From Acidovorax sp. NB1 (GTDB lineage Bacteria; Pseudomonadota; Gammaproteobacteria; Burkholderiales; Burkholderiaceae_C): DNA of 64,000 bases. The stretch lies in contig NZ_BJHU01000040.1 of the NCBI RefSeq assembly GCF_005405905.1, forward strand, positions 1-64,000, in the 5' to 3' direction. The notes beneath the pieces were generated by a model that was not told the DNA's origin, did no database searches, and was given only the letters and a program-made list of their open reading frames with translations. This document shows positions 1 to 9,154 of this stretch, in pieces; position 1 is the stretch's first letter; each line of letters starts with the position of its first letter. The position numbers and the translations under genes were made by a program.

Positions 1-195
1 GGGCCGTGTGCGCTGCAAGCCGGCCGCTTTGAGCGCTGCGCGCAGCGTGACCGTGCTGGGCGCGTTGCGGCCCATGCGCTCAGCCCAGGCCAGGGCCAAT
101 TCGGGCAGTGTGGCCTGGGGGTTGTCGCGCACCACTTCGCGCAAGGCCGCGTACTCTCCAGGAGATATCACGGGCGGTCGGCCTGTCTTTGCCAT
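1..195 (-). CDS. Helix-turn-helix protein, 3' end outside window
   Basis: Reading on the minus strand from an ATG at 195, 65 codons stay open to the window edge, beginning MAKTGRPPVISPGEYAAL. The visible part looks like a small winged-helix or HTH DNA-binding module (residues 10-62, with the pattern LPELALAWAERMG and a second helix STVTLRAALKAAGL). Such modules occur in IS630-type transposases and in stand-alone regulators. The truncation prevents a choice, and no terminal inverted repeats are visible inside the window. The codon pattern matches the neighbouring genes. A chromosomal HTH protein is as likely as a transposase remnant. Confidence 0.5.
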   Translation of the reverse strand, partial: MAKTGRPPVISPGEYAALREVVRDNPQATLPELALAWAERMGRNAPSTVTLRAALKAAGLQRTRP

Positions 196-349
196 TGCGT
201 TGCTCCCGCTTAGTCAGTGCGACGGGATCATAATTTATTTCTTCTACACCCTCTTGGCGAAGCAAAGAAAAGTACCTCGCCCGCCGGGGCGACAACCCGG
301 CCCCCGCCCTCAACAAAAGCATGCGGCTACATCAGCGCACCTAACCAAG

Positions 350-407
350 TACTACAAAATCAATAGCTACAACCGCTTTACAGACAGGCGCCAGCAGCCA
401 AAAAATC
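350..407 (+). repeat. Dispersed ~60-bp element, copy 1 (intergenic)
   Basis: Shows the family blocks CTAC..AATAGCT, then CAGGCG, then a GCCAAAAAATCA end. It fills the gap between the HTH gene and the hydrolase and stops just short of the hydrolase stop codon at 414. Confidence 0.7.
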
Positions 408-413
408 ACAGAA

Positions 414-1313
414 TCACCCGCAACCTATCTCCTCCAGACAAGCCTCCATCACCCCAGGATCAAACGCCATCTGCACATGCGCAACCCCTTCCACCAACCG
501 GTGTTCCGCCCCCACTAACGCCGCCGTAGTGGCGGGAAACACGATGTTGTCGCAGTTCGAATACCAACAGGTAAACAACGCAGCCCGCCCCGCAGGCTCC
601 GCCCGCTGCAACGCCACCACCCAATCCCCCGCCAAGCTCATCTGCCGCCCATTCACCGCCCGGCTGAAACGCCCCAGCCACGTGCCCCCATGCGGCGTGC
701 CCAGAGTCAACACCCGGTGCACCCGCCCGTCCGCCTGGTGCGCCCGCAGCCACGCCCGCGCCGCCAACCCGCCCATGCTGTGGCACAACAACACCGGTGC
801 CTGCCCCGTGGCCGCCGTCACCTTGCGCACAGCGTCTTCGATGATGTCCGCGTACTCGTCAATCGAGCCCATCACCGGCTCCAGATTGACCGCCACATAG
901 GCATGCCCCCGCGCCTGCAACTGCGCAAACCACGGCAGCCACAGCCCCCGGTTGCACATGAACCCGTGCACTAGCACCACGCCGCGCTTTCCGGTGGGCT
1001 GCGCAGGCCGCCAGTCGGGTACGGACTGGTGACGAAACGGCTGGCGCCAGCAAAACACCATCAACGCCACCCACACCTCGGCCCACCAGGCCCCCACCAC
1101 CTGCGACAGGCGGGCACGCGGCGCGGCGTCGGTGCGGTTGGTGAAATGCATCAGCACAAACTCCACCGCCATCACCAACAGGTACAGACACAGCGGTACC
1201 AAAGCCCCCAGCACGGCGCGCCAGGGTGAATGGGGCCATTGCCACACCAGCCAGGCGGCCATGGCCAGCAGGATGCACAGAAGAAGGACTCTTTGCCAGC
1301 GCGCGATCATCAT
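414..1313 (-). CDS. Membrane-anchored alpha/beta hydrolase (lipase-like)
   Basis: 299 residues. Two hydrophobic stretches (about 8-26 and 33-55) should anchor the N-terminus in the inner membrane. They precede an alpha/beta-hydrolase domain with VLVHGF (114-119) for the oxyanion hole and the nucleophile elbow CHSMGG (Ser179). Asp255 in NCDN and His279 in GVAHVQ sit where the other triad members are expected. LGTPHGGT (204-211) is typical of triacylglycerol-lipase and PGAP1-like hydrolases. The substrate is probably an ester lipid, but the sequence does not specify it. The start is taken at the double ATG (1313 or 1310); an upstream extension of the frame has no membrane-protein character. The gene is divergent from the FFLEELY gene about 100 bp away. 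Confidence 0.85.
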   Translation of the reverse strand: MMIARWQRVLLLCILLAMAAWLVWQWPHSPWRAVLGALVPLCLYLLVMAVEFVLMHFTNRTDAAPRARLSQVVGAWWAEVWVALMVFCWRQPFRHQSVPDWRPAQPTGKRGVVLVHGFMCNRGLWLPWFAQLQARGHAYVAVNLEPVMGSIDEYADIIEDAVRKVTAATGQAPVLLCHSMGGLAARAWLRAHQADGRVHRVLTLGTPHGGTWLGRFSRAVNGRQMSLAGDWVVALQRAEPAGRAALFTCWYSNCDNIVFPATTAALVGAEHRLVEGVAHVQMAFDPGVMEACLEEIGCG

Positions 1314-1414
1314 GATGGTGGTGATGGGCAAATGTTGTAATCGACCAGCCGCATTGTGCGGTCTGACCACAGCCCGACACCGCACCCCGCAGAACGCTGA
1401 AAGGACCCCGCCCC

Positions 1415-2161
1415 ATGGATGCCGCCCAGACCATCCGCGATGCCATTGCCGACGTGACCGCCCTGCGCCTGCACCGCACGGGCGACCCGGCGTTGGGGGC
1501 GGCGGTGGGCAGCGTCAAGACCTTTCAGGCGCGGCGCTTTCGCGGCACCTATGCCGACCTGATGGCATCGCCCGCGTTCGGGCCCGCAGCCCGGTTCTTT
1601 CTGGAAGAGCTGTACAGCGACACCGACTACACCGACCGCGACCAGCAGTTTGGCCGCATCGCCGGCACGCTGCAGACCATGTTTCCCCAGCCGGTCGTGA
1701 ACACTGCCGTGGCCCTGGCCGTGCTGCATGCGCAGACCGAAGAACTGGACCAGGACATGGGCCGCGCCTGGCTTGCGCATGAAGGTGCCGATGAAGCCAA
1801 CGACGCCGCCCGCTACACCGCTGCCTGGCGCACCGTAGGCCAGCGCCACGCACGTCAGCAGCAGTTGCAGCGCGTGCTGGCCATGGGCACCGACCTGGCG
1901 CGCCTCACCCGCACACCCGGCCTGCGGATGATGCTGCGCATGATGCGCGGCCCGGCCAACGCTGCGGGCATGGGCGCGCTGCAGAAGTTTCTGGAGGCAG
2001 GTTTTGACACCTTCGGCCAGCTCGCGCGCCAGCGCGGCGGGGTGGAGCAGTTCCTGGCCACCATCGAGCAACGCGAGCGGGCGCTGATGGACCTGCTCTT
2101 CGATGCGGATCCTGTCACCTGCGGGACCCAGCTCGCCAGCACACTAGGACAAGCCCGATAG
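1415..2161 (+). CDS. FFLEELY motif protein
   Basis: 248 residues, mostly helical, with no signal peptide or membrane segment. The signature FFLEELY lies at residues 61-67 after RRFRGTYADLMASP. This matches a family I recall being named only for that motif, common in Beta- and Gammaproteobacteria, with no known biochemistry. The start ATG at 1415 lies about 100 bp from the divergent hydrolase start. The gene precedes fadD by 74 bp on the same strand, so co-transcription is possible, but no shared function can be read from the sequence. Confidence 0.75.
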   Translation: MDAAQTIRDAIADVTALRLHRTGDPALGAAVGSVKTFQARRFRGTYADLMASPAFGPAARFFLEELYSDTDYTDRDQQFGRIAGTLQTMFPQPVVNTAVALAVLHAQTEELDQDMGRAWLAHEGADEANDAARYTAAWRTVGQRHARQQQLQRVLAMGTDLARLTRTPGLRMMLRMMRGPANAAGMGALQKFLEAGFDTFGQLARQRGGVEQFLATIEQRERALMDLLFDADPVTCGTQLASTLGQAR

Positions 2162-2235
2162 CCCGCAACGCGCCCGCCTTCCACAATCTGTGCCCACCTA
2201 TCAATGGCATTTGGCGAGCACAAGGAAACACGCGC

Positions 2236-3918
2236 ATGGAAAAGATCTGGCTCAAGAGCTACCCCCCGGGCGTCCCGCATGACGTGAAGCCCGAGCAATA
2301 CCGCTCTGTGGCCCACCTGCTGGAAGAGTCGTTCCGCAAACACGCATCGAGCCCGTTCTCGGTCTGCATGGACCAGTGGATGACCTACGGCGAGCTGGAA
2401 CGCCGCTCGGCCGCGCTGGGCGCTTATCTGCAAAGCCTGGGGCTGGAGCCCGGTGCGCGCGTGGCCATCATGCTGCCCAACATCCCGCAGTTTGGCGTGA
2501 CCATGGCCGCCGTGCTGCGCGCGGGCTACACCTGCGTGAACGTGAACCCGCTCTACACCGCCCGCGAGCTGGAGCACCAGCTCAAGGACTCGGGCGCCAC
2601 GGCCATCGTGATCCTGGAGAACTTTGCCCACACGCTGGCCGAGGTCATTGACCACACCGCCGTCAAGCATGTGGTGATGGCCTCCATGGGCGACCTGCTG
2701 GGCTTCTGGTTTGGCAAATGGATCACCTTTGCCGTGCGCCACCTAGCCAAGATGGTGCCTGCCTACGACCTACCCCTGTCGAACGGCCGCAAGGTCGTCA
2801 CCTTCAAGAAGGCACTGTCGCTGGGCGAGCACAAGTCGCTCGCACCCAGCCAGGCCACGCTGGATTCGATTGCCTTCCTGCAATACACGGGCGGCACCAC
2901 GGGCCTGTCCAAAGGCGCGGTGCTCACCCACCGCAACATCGTGGCCGCCACGCTGCAGGCCGAGGCGTGGTTCACGCCAGCTCTGTCCAAGGTGGGCGAC
3001 CTCTCCAAGGCCAACAGCATTGCCGCGCTGCCGCTGTACCACATCTTCGCGCTCACGCTGTGCCTGCTGGCCATCCGCCAGGGCTCCAGCCTCACGCTGA
3101 TTCCCAACCCGCGCGACATCCCCAAGTTCATTGCCGAACTCAAGAAGCGCCCCTTCCACATGCTGCCGGCGGTGAACACGCTGTTCAATGCGCTGCTGCA
3201 AAACCCGCAGTTCAAGACGCTGGACTTCTCGCACCTGTGCGTGTCGCAGGCCGGCGGCATGGCTGCCAGCGAGGGCACAGCCAAGCAGTGGCAGAAGGTG
3301 ACCGGCAGCACCATGATCGAAGGCTGGGGCATGAGCGAAACCTGCGCCATCGGCACCAACAACCCGGTGATCAGCACCACCTTCAGCGGCAACATCGGCC
3401 TGCCGCTGCCGGGCATCGACATTGCCATCAAGGACGACGAAGGCAACAGCCTGCCCCAGGGCGAGTCGGGCGAGATCTGCATCCGTGGCCCCAATGTGAT
3501 GACGGGCTACTACAACCAGCCCGAAGAAAACGCCAAGGCCTTCACGCCCGATGGTTTCATGCGCACGGGCGACATCGGCATCATGGACCCGCAGGGCTAC
3601 ACCCGCATCATCGACCGCAAGAAGGACATGATCCTGGTGAGCGGCTTCAACGTGTTCCCCAACGAGCTGGAACAGGTCATCAGCCTGTGCCCCGGCGTGG
3701 TCGAATGCGCGGCCATCGGCGTGCCCGACGAGAAACAGGGCGAGGCTATCAAGGTGTTCATCATCAAGAGCGACCCGGCCCTGACCGAGGACGAAGTGGC
3801 CAACTACTGCCACCAGAACCTCACCGGCTACAAGCGCCCCAAGTACATCGAGTTCCGCGACGAGCTGCCCAAGAGCAATGTGGGCAAGATCCTGCGCAGG
3901 GAACTGCGCAAGGCCTGA
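2236..3918 (+). CDS. fadD: Long-chain-fatty-acid--CoA ligase
   Basis: 560 residues, the usual FadD length. This adenylate-forming enzyme activates free fatty acids to acyl-CoA with ATP, feeding beta-oxidation and lipid synthesis, normally at the inner face of the membrane. Visible motifs are the P-loop YTGGTTGLSKG (217-227), the adenine-binding GWGMSET, RTGDIG, the hinge DRKKDMILVSGFNVFPNELE, and a C-terminal GKILRREL whose Lys551 should be catalytic in adenylation. It is a complete, ordinary enzyme. A Rho-independent terminator follows it at 3970-3990. Confidence 0.95.
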   Translation: MEKIWLKSYPPGVPHDVKPEQYRSVAHLLEESFRKHASSPFSVCMDQWMTYGELERRSAALGAYLQSLGLEPGARVAIMLPNIPQFGVTMAAVLRAGYTCVNVNPLYTARELEHQLKDSGATAIVILENFAHTLAEVIDHTAVKHVVMASMGDLLGFWFGKWITFAVRHLAKMVPAYDLPLSNGRKVVTFKKALSLGEHKSLAPSQATLDSIAFLQYTGGTTGLSKGAVLTHRNIVAATLQAEAWFTPALSKVGDLSKANSIAALPLYHIFALTLCLLAIRQGSSLTLIPNPRDIPKFIAELKKRPFHMLPAVNTLFNALLQNPQFKTLDFSHLCVSQAGGMAASEGTAKQWQKVTGSTMIEGWGMSETCAIGTNNPVISTTFSGNIGLPLPGIDIAIKDDEGNSLPQGESGEICIRGPNVMTGYYNQPEENAKAFTPDGFMRTGDIGIMDPQGYTRIIDRKKDMILVSGFNVFPNELEQVISLCPGVVECAAIGVPDEKQGEAIKVFIIKSDPALTEDEVANYCHQNLTGYKRPKYIEFRDELPKSNVGKILRRELRKA

Positions 3919-3969
3919 CGCCGTTCACAGGGGCAGCGCGCCAAACGCCGCCTTCTGCCATCTCATCCA

Positions 3970-3990
3970 GGGCGCTTCGGCGCCCTTTTT
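3970..3990 (+). terminator. Rho-independent terminator after fadD
   Basis: Six-base GC stem GGGCGC/GCGCCC closed by a TTCG tetraloop and followed at once by five T. It begins about 50 nt after the fadD stop and isolates the downstream rbs operon. Confidence 0.85.
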
Positions 3991-4067
3991 CTTGGGCGCA
4001 AAAAACTGCAAGCCGCCCGCGTACCCCAGGTCCTCCGATGTCTGCATCTCCGGGTTTTTACCGATTA

Positions 4068-4091
4068 GCAAACGTTTGCGCAAACGTTTGC
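4068..4091. promoter_or_regulatory. Two abutting LacI-family operators upstream of rbsB
   Basis: The 12-bp perfect palindrome GCAAACGTTTGC occurs twice back to back (4068-4079 and 4080-4091), so the whole 24 bp is also a palindrome. A central CG flanked by AAA/TTT is the classic LacI/GalR-family operator. The half-site resembles the E. coli PurR box, but the linked regulator is the LacI-type gene at 8132, which is the probable ligand-responsive repressor. No clear sigma-70 boxes can be assigned nearby. The 466-bp gap between fadD and rbsB holds the terminator, this site and the palindrome at 4191-4352; I saw no gene in it. Confidence 0.8.
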
Positions 4092-4190
4092 TTTCGTTAT
4101 CATCCCGATCACGACAAGGCACCGGGCCTCCGCAGCCGCTCCTTTTTGCGGGGTCTGCCGGGGTTCTATCCACGCTGTCGGTCGCCTGAG

Positions 4191-4352
4191 GGCGACGCTG
4201 AATAAGCCTCCGCGATGCGGCGGGCCCTTGGTCGGGATGGGCTGCAAGGCGCAAACCACAGCGATAGCCTTAGCTATCGCGAGGATTTGCAACGCTGCAG
4301 ACCGTGCTGAGCCAGGGATGCGCCGGGCACGAGAGGCTCGTTCAGCGTTGCC
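4191..4352. repeat. MITE-like 162-bp imperfect palindrome
   Basis: The ends are inverted repeats of about 24 bp. Left arm 4191-4214 contains ACGCTGAA and AGCCTC; right arm 4330-4352 reads the same on the other strand with a few mismatches. Inside, CTGCA..GCAAA (from 4242) pairs with TTTGC..TGCAG (to 4300) around a perfect central hairpin GCGATAGC-CTTA-GCTATCGC (4261-4280). It has no coding capacity. It ends 32 bp before the rbsB start codon, so it would be transcribed as rbsB leader. Confidence 0.6.
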
Positions 4353-4384
4353 TTTATCCACATTCCAACCTGGAGACAACACCC

Positions 4385-5338
<954 letters not shown>

Positions 5339-5344
5339 ATCCGA

Positions 5345-5383
5345 GAGCGGCGAACAAGGCCCTTCTGGCGTTGTTCGCCGCTC
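5345..5383 (+). other. Strong hairpin between rbsB and rbsA
   Basis: A perfect 13-bp stem (GAGCGGCGAACAA and its complement) with a 13-nt loop, starting 7 nt after the rbsB stop. There is no T-run, so it is not a classical terminator. It probably stabilises the rbsB message 3' end or partly attenuates read-through, giving more binding protein than transporter. Confidence 0.65.
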
Positions 5384-5424
5384 AATAGATAAACACCGCC
5401 CTGCAGCCGCCCACTTCAAGCCCC

Positions 5425-7086
5425 ATGCCCAGTCGCTCGCCCGCTCCTCAGTCTCCGCCCTTGCTCGCCATCCAGGCAGTTGGCAAGGACTACACCGCCA
5501 CCGTGCTCGATGGCGTGAATGTGGAGCTGTTTGCGGGCGAGGTGCTGGCACTGACCGGGGAGAACGGCGCGGGCAAGAGCACGCTGTCCAAGATCCTTTG
5601 CGGGCTGGAGCAGCCCACGCGCGGCGGCATACAGCTGGCGGGGCAGGCGTACGCGCCCTCGTCGCGCCGCGATGCCGAGCGCCACGGCGTGCGCATGGTG
5701 ATGCAGGAGCTGGGCCTGGTGCCCACGCTCACCGTGGCAGAGAATTTGTTGATGGGCCGCCTGCCGCACCGGCTGGGCTGGCTGCAGCGCGATGTGCTGC
5801 ACGCCGCCGCCCGCGCGCAGCTGGCCAAGATCGGGCTCGACTCCATCGACCCCGCTACACCCGTCTCGCAGCTGGGCATCGGCCAGCAGCAGATGGTGGA
5901 GATTGCGCGCAACCTGCAGGACGACACGCGCATCCTGGTGCTCGATGAGCCCACGGCCATGCTCACGCCGCGCGAGACCAATTACCTGTTTGAGCAGATC
6001 GCCCACCTCACCGCACGTGGCGTGGCCATCATCTACGTGTCGCACCGGCTCGAAGAACTGCGCCGCATTGCCGACCGCGTGGCCGTGCTGCGCGATGGCC
6101 GCCTGGTGGACGTGCGCCCCATGGCGGGCATGAGCGAAGACGACCTGGTGCAGCGCATGGTGGGCCGCGTGGTGAGCGACCTGGACCACCGCCCACGCCG
6201 CCCCGTCGGCCCGGTGGTGATGAGCGCTGACAAACTGGGCCGTGGCACCGCCGTGCAGGACGTGAGCCTGGAGCTGCGGGCCGGTGAAATTTTCGGCATT
6301 GCCGGGCTGGTCGGATCGGGCCGCACCGAGCTGCTCCGCCTGCTGTTTGGCGCCGACCGTGCGGACCGGGGCAGCGTGACGTTGCACCCAGAATTTGAAC
6401 AAAAACAGGCTCTCCCGCGCGATGGACAAGCCAAAGAAGCTATACAAAACATAGCAAACACCCCCGACACAACTGCGCCCCGTACCTGGCACCGGGGCTT
6501 TGCCTCGCCGCTGCAAGCCATCGCTGCCGGAGTCGGCCTGGTCACCGAAGACCGCAAATCCCAAGGCCTGCTGCTGTCGCAGCCCATCCGCATCAACGCC
6601 ACGCTGTCCGACCTGTCGGCCGTGTCGCGCGGCGGCTGGCTGCAGCGCGGGCTCGAAAGCCGCCTGGTGCAGGGATTCATCCGCACCTTGCGCGTGCGCT
6701 GCCACGGCCCTGAGCAACCCGTGGGCCAGCTGTCCGGCGGCAACCAGCAAAAGGTGGTGTTCGCCCGCTGGCTGCACCGCGAAGGCCGCGTGCTGCTGCT
6801 CGATGAACCCACGCGCGGCGTGGACGTGGGCGCGCGCGCCGAGCTGTACGGCGAGCTGGACCGCATGGCGCTGGAAGGCCGTGCGCTGCTCATGGTGTCG
6901 TCCGACCTGCGCGAACTCATGGCCATGGCCGACCGCATCGGCGTGATGAGCGCGGGCCGCCTGGTGGCCGTGTTCGAGCGCGGCGAGTGGTCCGAACAAT
7001 CGCTGCTGGCAGCCGCGTTCTCCGAGCCCGGCGGGCGCCCACACACCAGCACCACCCCCTCAACCCCTTCTCCTGTCACCGCATGA
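5425..7086 (+). CDS. rbsA: Ribose ABC transporter, double ATPase subunit
   Basis: 553 residues against about 500 in E. coli RbsA (from memory). Two fused nucleotide-binding domains energise sugar import through RbsC. Domain 1 has Walker A GENGAGKST (45-53) and Walker B LVLDEPTAM. Domain 2 has the degenerate P-loop GLVGSGRTE usual for this family, signature LSGGNQQKVVFARWL and LLLDEPTRGVDVG. Directly after GSVTL in domain 2, about 30 extra residues replace a normally short loop; most of them are encoded by a dispersed element lying antisense to the gene (6393-6458). Conserved motifs resume at VGLVTEDRK, so the frame is intact. The stop overlaps the rbsC start (ATGA). Confidence 0.9.
   Translation: MPSRSPAPQSPPLLAIQAVGKDYTATVLDGVNVELFAGEVLALTGENGAGKSTLSKILCGLEQPTRGGIQLAGQAYAPSSRRDAERHGVRMVMQELGLVPTLTVAENLLMGRLPHRLGWLQRDVLHAAARAQLAKIGLDSIDPATPVSQLGIGQQQMVEIARNLQDDTRILVLDEPTAMLTPRETNYLFEQIAHLTARGVAIIYVSHRLEELRRIADRVAVLRDGRLVDVRPMAGMSEDDLVQRMVGRVVSDLDHRPRRPVGPVVMSADKLGRGTAVQDVSLELRAGEIFGIAGLVGSGRTELLRLLFGADRADRGSVTLHPEFEQKQALPRDGQAKEAIQNIANTPDTTAPRTWHRGFASPLQAIAAGVGLVTEDRKSQGLLLSQPIRINATLSDLSAVSRGGWLQRGLESRLVQGFIRTLRVRCHGPEQPVGQLSGGNQQKVVFARWLHREGRVLLLDEPTRGVDVGARAELYGELDRMALEGRALLMVSSDLRELMAMADRIGVMSAGRLVAVFERGEWSEQSLLAAAFSEPGGRPHTSTTPSTPSPVTA
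6393..6458 (-). repeat. Dispersed ~60-bp element, copy 2 (inside rbsA)
   Basis: On the minus strand it reads TGCTAT..GTATAGCT, then GCGGG, then GAGCCTGTTTTTG. It lies within the rbsA frame (about residues 323-345) in the opposite direction and keeps the frame open. Its AT content is well above that of the flanking coding sequence. Confidence 0.7.
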
Positions 7087-8075
7087 ACGCCCCCACCGCA
7101 TCTGCCGCGCCCGCTGCGGCGCCTTCCTCCGCCTCGGTCTGGCGCAGCCAGCTCGGCACCTACCTGGGCCTGATGGCCGTGCTGGCGGGCATGGTGGCGC
7201 TGTTCTCGTCGCTGTCCGAATACTTCTGGAGCGCCGAGACCTTCATCACCATCGCCAACGAAATCCCGGCCCTGGCCGTGATGGCCGTGGGCATGACCTT
7301 TGTGCTCATCATTGCGGGCATCGATCTGTCGGTGGGCTCGGTGATGGCGCTGGCCGCCGCCACCTCGGCCGCCGCCATCCTGCAGTGGGGCTGGACGGTG
7401 CCCGCCGCCGCCGCGCTGGCCCTGGCTACCGGCCTGGTGTGCGGCACCATCACCGGCATGATTTCCGTCGCGTGGCGGCTGCCCTCGTTCATCGTGTCGC
7501 TGGGCATGCTCGAAGCCGTGCGCGGCAGCGCCTATGTGGTGACCGACTCGCGCACGCAGTACGTGGGCGATGCGATCTCGTGGCTGTCCGCGCCGTTTTT
7601 TGGCGGCATCTCGTTCGCCTTTTTGCTGGCCGTGGTGCTGGTGGTGGTGGCGCAGCTGGTGCTGTCGCGCACGGTGTTTGGCCGCTGCGTGGTGGGCATT
7701 GGCACCAATGAAGAGGCCATGCGCCTGGCCGGTGTGGACCCGCGCCCCATCCGCGTCATCGTGTTTGCCATGACAGGCTTGCTGGCGGGCTTGGCGGGCC
7801 TGATGCAGTCGGCCCGGCTCGAAGCCGCCGACCCCAACGCAGGCACCGGCATGGAGCTGCAGGTGATTGCGGCCGTGGTGATTGGCGGCACCAGCCTGAT
7901 GGGCGGGCGCGGCTCGGTGGTGAACACCGCGTTTGGCGTGCTGATCATCGCGGTGCTCGAAGCCGGCCTGGCCCAGGTGGGCGCCAGCGAGCCCAGCAAG
8001 CGCATCATCACGGGTTTTGTGATCGTGGCGGCCGTCATTGTGGACACGCTGCGCCAGCGCCGAGCCAAGGTCTGA
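7083..8075 (+). CDS. rbsC: Ribose ABC transporter, permease
   Basis: 330 residues with multiple hydrophobic segments, in the BPD_transp_2 family. The signature region is FVLIIAGIDLSVGSVMALAA, followed by GMISVAWRLPSFIVSLGML and GIGTNEEAMRLAGVDP. It forms the transmembrane channel for the sugar. The start codon is the ATG inside the ATGA overlap with rbsA (7083), implying translational coupling. It is 56 bp ahead of the regulator gene. Confidence 0.93.
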   Translation: MNAPTASAAPAAAPSSASVWRSQLGTYLGLMAVLAGMVALFSSLSEYFWSAETFITIANEIPALAVMAVGMTFVLIIAGIDLSVGSVMALAAATSAAAILQWGWTVPAAAALALATGLVCGTITGMISVAWRLPSFIVSLGMLEAVRGSAYVVTDSRTQYVGDAISWLSAPFFGGISFAFLLAVVLVVVAQLVLSRTVFGRCVVGIGTNEEAMRLAGVDPRPIRVIVFAMTGLLAGLAGLMQSARLEAADPNAGTGMELQVIAAVVIGGTSLMGGRGSVVNTAFGVLIIAVLEAGLAQVGASEPSKRIITGFVIVAAVIVDTLRQRRAKV

Positions 8076-8131
8076 GAGACTGACCCCGCATCCAGCCGCC
8101 CCACCACCCACGACCTCATTCTTCTTTTTGC

Positions 8132-9154
8132 ATGGCTACTATCAAGGACGTTGCGCGCCACGCCGAGGTGTCAGTCACCACGGTGTCGCACGTGGTCAAC
8201 GGCACCCGCCGCGTGAGCCCCGAGGGGCGCGAACGGGTTGAGGCTGCCATCCGCGCACTGGGCTATGTGCCCAGCGCCATCGCGCGCAGCCTCAAGAGCA
8301 ACAACACGCGTACGCTGGGCATGCTGATCCCCAACAGCTCCAACCCCTACTTTGCCGAGATCGTGCACAGCGTGGAAGACCGCTGCTTTGGCGCAGGCTA
8401 CAACGTTATCCTGTGCAACACCAACGACGAGGCGCACCGCCAGGGCACCTACCTGCAGGTGCTGGCCGAGCGGCGCATCGACGGGCTCATCGTAGTCTCT
8501 ACCGGGCACGACGCCACGCTGGCCACGCAGCTCGCAGGCCTGTCCATCCCCACCGTGCTGGTGGACCGCGAAATCTACATTGCCGAGCAGCAGCCCTGCG
8601 ACCTGGTGGAAACCGCCCACATGCAGGGCGGCCTGCTGGCCACCCGCCACCTGCTGTCGCTGGGCCACCGCCGCATTGCCTGCATTGGCGGCCCCGAAGG
8701 CATTGCCCCCAGCGAGCAGCGCATTGCCGGATGGCGCACCGCCCTGGACGATGCAGGCTGCGGCACGGGTGACGGCCTGCTGTGGCATGGCAACTTCACC
8801 AGCCAGGGCGGCTACGAAGCCATGCACGCCGTGCTGCGCGCGCCCGAGCCGCCCACCGCCGTCTTTGTCTGTAACGACCTCATGGCCATGGGCGCGCTGT
8901 GCGCCGCGCACGAACGCGACCTGCGCGTGCCCGAGGCTCTGTCCATCGTGGGTTTTGACGACATCGAACTCACCGCCTTCACCAGCCCGCCACTCACCAC
9001 CGTCGCCCAGCCCAAGCAGCGCATCGGCGCGCTGGCGGTGGACATGCTGCTGGAGCGCATCGACGGCAAGCGCCAAGACGCGCGCAAGGTGATGCTGCAG
9101 CCCGAGCTGCGCGTGCGCGCCTCCACGGCGCATGCACCCGGAGGTGCTGCATGA
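8132..9154 (+). CDS. rbsR: LacI-family transcriptional regulator of the ribose operon
   Basis: 340 residues. The N-terminal HTH is textbook LacI/GalR (MATIKDVARHAEVSVTTVSH, hinge helix PSAIARSLKSN). The ligand domain follows from about residue 62 (TRTLGMLIPNSSNPYFAEIV) with the conserved SIVGFDDIELTAFTSPPLTT near the end. It probably represses the operon until ribose or a derivative binds. The best candidate target is the tandem palindrome at 4068-4091. It sits inside the operon it should control, between transporter and kinase genes, and overlaps rbsK by 4 bp (ATGA). Confidence 0.88.
   Translation: MATIKDVARHAEVSVTTVSHVVNGTRRVSPEGRERVEAAIRALGYVPSAIARSLKSNNTRTLGMLIPNSSNPYFAEIVHSVEDRCFGAGYNVILCNTNDEAHRQGTYLQVLAERRIDGLIVVSTGHDATLATQLAGLSIPTVLVDREIYIAEQQPCDLVETAHMQGGLLATRHLLSLGHRRIACIGGPEGIAPSEQRIAGWRTALDDAGCGTGDGLLWHGNFTSQGGYEAMHAVLRAPEPPTAVFVCNDLMAMGALCAAHERDLRVPEALSIVGFDDIELTAFTSPPLTTVAQPKQRIGALAVDMLLERIDGKRQDARKVMLQPELRVRASTAHAPGGAA

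Noticed and set aside
4261-4280. Central hairpin of the rbsB leader palindrome as a terminator or riboswitch
   Set aside because: There is no T-run and no recognisable riboswitch core, and it is the middle of a longer inverted-repeat structure.
5416-8111. Long minus-strand open frames opposite rbsA and rbsC
   Set aside because: His/Gln/Ala-rich or Ser/Arg-rich shadows without motifs, opposite clear transporter genes.
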